Positions 6,953 to 9,063 of a DNA stretch of 9,063 bases are shown here, piece by piece; position 1 is the first letter of the stretch, and the number at the start of each line of letters is the position of its first letter. The DNA comes from Acholeplasmataceae bacterium (GTDB lineage: Bacteria; Bacillota_I; Bacilli_A; ML615J-28; CAG-698). The notes below the pieces were generated by a model. That model searched no databases and was not told the origin of the DNA. It worked only from the letters and a program-made list of their open reading frames with translations. The translations under genes and the position numbers were made by a program. The DNA lies in NCBI GenBank assembly GCA_012841765.1, contig DUUA01000203.1, positions 1 through 9,063 on the forward strand. The letters are read 5' to 3'.

Positions 6953-6981
6953 ATTTTAACACAATGATTTTTTTTAGTCAA
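6953..6981 (-). promoter_or_regulatory. Promoter of the asnS T-box leader
   Basis: On the - strand, TTGACT (6976-6981) and TAAAAT (6953-6958) are separated by exactly 17 bases, with five of six consensus matches in each box. Transcription would start near 6946, just before stem I of the T-box. The -35 box overlaps the final codons and stop codon of the upstream lipoprotein gene. Confidence 0.8.
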
Positions 6982-7795
6982 GAACATCAGTTATTATATG
7001 TTTAATAATTTCAGTAGTCTCCCCATCATTATACTCTGCATAAAATAAGATACTTTCAACATTAATTTTTTTATCTACTTTTAAATCGGAAATAGATATG
7101 TAATCCTCATCAATTAGATGATAATTGTAGATGCCCATAAAAGGATAGATTTCATCAGTTGTTGTTTTAAGATAAGTTTGGAAGTCTAAATGATAAGGAT
7201 TAGATGTTTTTGGAACAAGGGCATTAATTTTAAAGCGGTAATAAGTTTCACTATTAATAGTATTGTTTGTAAATGAAAATTTAATACTATCTGTTTGATT
7301 ATTTTCTAAAAACGTTGAATTGGTATAATCAACTCCAAAGAATGTTTCCTTAAATAAATAAGTTTTTGTTTCTTTTATAGCGTCTATAATATGTGAATAG
7401 ACTACTTTTCCTGAAATATCGGTAATTTTACTTTCTAAATCAAAAGCGGGCAAAAACTCATGAGAGAACTTTCTGACAATGCCGCCATCTAGTAATGTTG
7501 GCTCAAGAGAAAAATATGTTTCTAGATGAGAGTGTTTATAATCAAATTGATAAGAATCAATTGATCTTTGAGTGCCATTTTTAATCCCCATATAAGCTGT
7601 TAAACTTTGTTTAGATTTTATAGTTTCATTATTAATATATGGGAAATTGACATATCTAATGTAATTATAAAAATTTTCATCATAGAATTGGTGTTCAGCA
7701 ATAACTTTTTCAGGCGAATAAGGTTTTTCTTTAATACAAGCGGATAAAGTAAATACTGAAATTAATAAAATAAAAATAATAGATAGTTTTTTCAT
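6974..7795 (-). CDS. Putative lipoprotein of unknown function
   Basis: The 273-residue protein begins MKKLSIIFILLISVFTLSAC, a signal peptide with lipobox LSAC and lipidated Cys20, so it should be anchored on the outer face of the cytoplasmic membrane. The mature 254 residues contain no other cysteine, no tryptophan and no further membrane segment. They are rich in Tyr, Phe, Asn and Thr, with alternating patterns suggesting beta strands (for example SIKFSFTNNTI and TYYRFKINALV). I do not recognise the family. ATG 7795 is chosen because GAGGAGG (7802-7808) lies six bases before it; an earlier ATG at 7810 would contain that site. It follows the second ChrA-type gene, whose stop codon is 14 bases upstream of the chosen start, so the three genes are probably one operon and the protein may serve the transporter. 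That link is inference. I find no hairpin terminator after it. Confidence 0.75.
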   Translation of the reverse strand: MKKLSIIFILLISVFTLSACIKEKPYSPEKVIAEHQFYDENFYNYIRYVNFPYINNETIKSKQSLTAYMGIKNGTQRSIDSYQFDYKHSHLETYFSLEPTLLDGGIVRKFSHEFLPAFDLESKITDISGKVVYSHIIDAIKETKTYLFKETFFGVDYTNSTFLENNQTDSIKFSFTNNTINSETYYRFKINALVPKTSNPYHLDFQTYLKTTTDEIYPFMGIYNYHLIDEDYISISDLKVDKKINVESILFYAEYNDGETTEIIKHIITDVLD

Positions 7796-7809
7796 TTTAA
7801 GCCTCCTCA

Positions 7810-8397
7810 TTATATTGCTCCTAGCAGACCGTAGAGTAAATATCCTAACGCTCCCGATATAATTATTAAAAATATTGGATTAAGTTTTTTAAATAACTTT
7901 GATATTAATAAAATGATTGAAAAAATAAGAATAGCTTTAAAATCAATTTGTTGAAAAGAGAAATTTTTAATATCGAAAGCATCGGTTGTCATTCCTCTAA
8001 AGATTAGACTTAAAACAACCCCAAATAGCAAACCAACAACAATTGGTTTGATTCCTGATAAAACTCCTTGAACGGTTTTATTATCAGAAAATGATTTTAA
8101 GAATTTTGCTACAATTAAAATAATAATAAATGAAGGTGTAATGACTGAAATAGTTGTTAGAATTGCGCCTATTATTCCTCCTTGGCTAAAACCAATAAAT
8201 GTTGCCATGTTTACTGCAAAAGGTCCTGGAGTCGATTCACTTACTGCTAAAAAATCTAATAGTTGTAATTCAGTGATCCAACCTTGGCTAATAGCTTGTT
8301 CTTCAATCATTGGAATCATAGCGTAACCGCCACCTATTGTAAATAAACCAATTTTAAAAAATGTCCACATCATTAATAGTAAGTTAGCTATAGTCAT
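7810..8397 (-). CDS. Chromate transporter family (ChrA), short subunit 2
   Basis: The 195-residue membrane protein is a single-domain CHR family member, half the size of long ChrA proteins. The N-terminal family signature is present: FKIGLFTIGGGYAMIP (14-29), then GWIT (39-42) and AVSESTPGPFAVNMATFIGF with the PGP at 57-59. About five or six hydrophobic segments follow. Short members are normally encoded in adjacent pairs and act as heterodimers, as here. The family exports chromate in resistant bacteria, but many paralogues have no proven substrate and a different anion is possible. ATG 8397 overlaps the end of the first subunit gene by 14 bases, with GAGGTAG as ribosome site seven bases before it, so translation is coupled. 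Confidence 0.9.
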   Translation of the reverse strand: MTIANLLLMMWTFFKIGLFTIGGGYAMIPMIEEQAISQGWITELQLLDFLAVSESTPGPFAVNMATFIGFSQGGIIGAILTTISVITPSFIIILIVAKFLKSFSDNKTVQGVLSGIKPIVVGLLFGVVLSLIFRGMTTDAFDIKNFSFQQIDFKAILIFSIILLISKLFKKLNPIFLIIISGALGYLLYGLLGAI

Positions 8398-8944
8398 ATA
8401 ATTCTACCTCACTTAATGTATATGTTGAATATACCATTCCTAAAAATGCTCCAAGAATAATAATATATATCGTACTTAAATCTAATATTAAAGAAAATAC
8501 TAAAGCAAGAACAATTAAAGAATAACTAAAGATATTTTTTTGACTAATTTTATATAATCTTGAAACTGCATTTAAAATTAGTACTATAACTCCAGCTCTG
8601 ATACCGTTAAAGATATAGCTAACAGTTTTAATTGCTAGGAATTGTTCATAAAAAAATGAAATTATTATAATGATTACTAAAGATGGCAAAATGACTCCAA
8701 AAGTAGAAACTAAAGCACCCCAAAAACCTCCAACAACATAACCAACATAAGTAGCACTATTAACAGCAATAACTCCTGGGGTTGATTCAGCAACTGCGAT
8801 CATTTCTAACATATCTTTATCAGAAATCCATTTCTTTTTTTCCACAAGTTCTTTGTGGATTAATGGAAGCATAGCTAAACCACCACCAAAAGTAAATGCT
8901 CCTATTTTTAAAAATGTATAAAATAAAATTAGTATTTTTTTCAT
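8384..8944 (-). CDS. Chromate transporter family (ChrA), short subunit 1
   Basis: This 186-residue membrane protein is the partner of the following ChrA-type gene and clearly homologous to it, sharing FLKIGAFTFGGGLAMLP (11-27) and AVAESTPGVIAVNSATYVGY (50-69). The third residue of the PGP triplet is valine here (PGV, Val58), unlike the partner. Roughly five or six hydrophobic segments cover the rest; a short acidic tail (SEVELYDYS) ends it. The two related proteins probably insert with opposite topologies, as proposed for short CHR pairs. It is the first gene of the operon: ATG 8944 follows AAGAGGA (8951-8957) by six bases, and a strong promoter lies just upstream. Substrate unproven; chromate or another oxyanion. 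Confidence 0.9.
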   Translation of the reverse strand: MKKILILFYTFLKIGAFTFGGGLAMLPLIHKELVEKKKWISDKDMLEMIAVAESTPGVIAVNSATYVGYVVGGFWGALVSTFGVILPSLVIIIIISFFYEQFLAIKTVSYIFNGIRAGVIVLILNAVSRLYKISQKNIFSYSLIVLALVFSLILDLSTIYIIILGAFLGMVYSTYTLSEVELYDYS

Positions 8945-8966
8945 GGTTAATCCTCTTAATAGAGAT

Positions 8967-8995
8967 ATTATAGCAAATTTAATCTATTTATTCAA
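8967..8995 (-). promoter_or_regulatory. Promoter of the ChrA-pair/lipoprotein operon
   Basis: On the - strand TTGAAT (8990-8995) and TATAAT (8967-8972) are 17 bases apart, and TGC directly before the -10 makes it an extended -10 promoter. Transcription should start near 8960, about 16 bases before the ATG, so the leader is short and holds little besides the ribosome site. Confidence 0.85.
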
Positions 8996-9063
8996 TGTAG
9001 TTTCTTAATAGATAATGAAACAATCCTTAAAAAATTAGTAAATTTAAATTTAATCTTTAAAAC

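Noticed and set aside
7796..7810. ATG 7810 as start of the lipoprotein gene (TAATG overlap with the ChrA gene)
   Set aside because: Its first codons are the GAGGAGG ribosome site itself, and the signal peptide starts properly at ATG 7795. The overlap arrangement keeps a small chance that both are used.
1..9063. Mycoplasma-type code with TGA as tryptophan
   Set aside because: Tryptophan codons are TGG and no gene contains in-frame TGA. The exclusive use of TAA stops is compatible with either code in AT-rich DNA.

Overview
The window is strongly AT-rich DNA from a low-GC Gram-positive bacterium of the Firmicutes/Mollicutes type. The pointers are AGGAGG-type ribosome binding sites, sigma-A-like promoters with extended -10 boxes, a T-box leader, a lipobox protein and a PPDK-based energy metabolism. 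All eight genes end in TAA. Tryptophan is read from TGG and no in-frame TGA occurs, so the standard code fits better than the mycoplasma code. I cannot name the species.

Layout, left to right. (1) ppdK (pyruvate, phosphate dikinase, +) has its own extended -10 promoter and a GC-rich intrinsic terminator. (2) A three-gene + strand cluster follows: a small PII-like protein, a cation:proton antiporter that overlaps it by 11 bases, and, 47 bases on, a DapF-family protein. (3) A long perfect hairpin at 5272-5302 ends this cluster and also the converging asnS. (4) asnS (asparaginyl-tRNA synthetase, -) is preceded by a T-box leader whose specifier I place as AAC. Its promoter lies across the last codons of the next gene upstream. 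(5) A tightly packed - strand operon (two short ChrA-type transporter subunits, then a lipoprotein of unknown function) is read from a near-consensus promoter at 8967-8995.

How the parts work together. PPDK links PEP, pyruvate, ATP and pyrophosphate in central carbon metabolism. The PII-like/antiporter pair looks like a transporter with a separate nucleotide- or metabolite-sensing subunit, because the antiporter has no cytosolic RCK/TrkA domain of its own. asnS is controlled by uncharged tRNA-Asn through the T-box. The two ChrA halves probably form a heterodimeric anion transporter, with the lipoprotein as an outer-surface partner.

The most unusual points are the DapF-family protein, which has a tyrosine in place of the first catalytic cysteine and other active-site changes, so it is probably not an ordinary diaminopimelate epimerase; the PII-like/antiporter module; and the orphan lipoprotein. 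I see no mobile element, CRISPR array, tRNA or rRNA gene.
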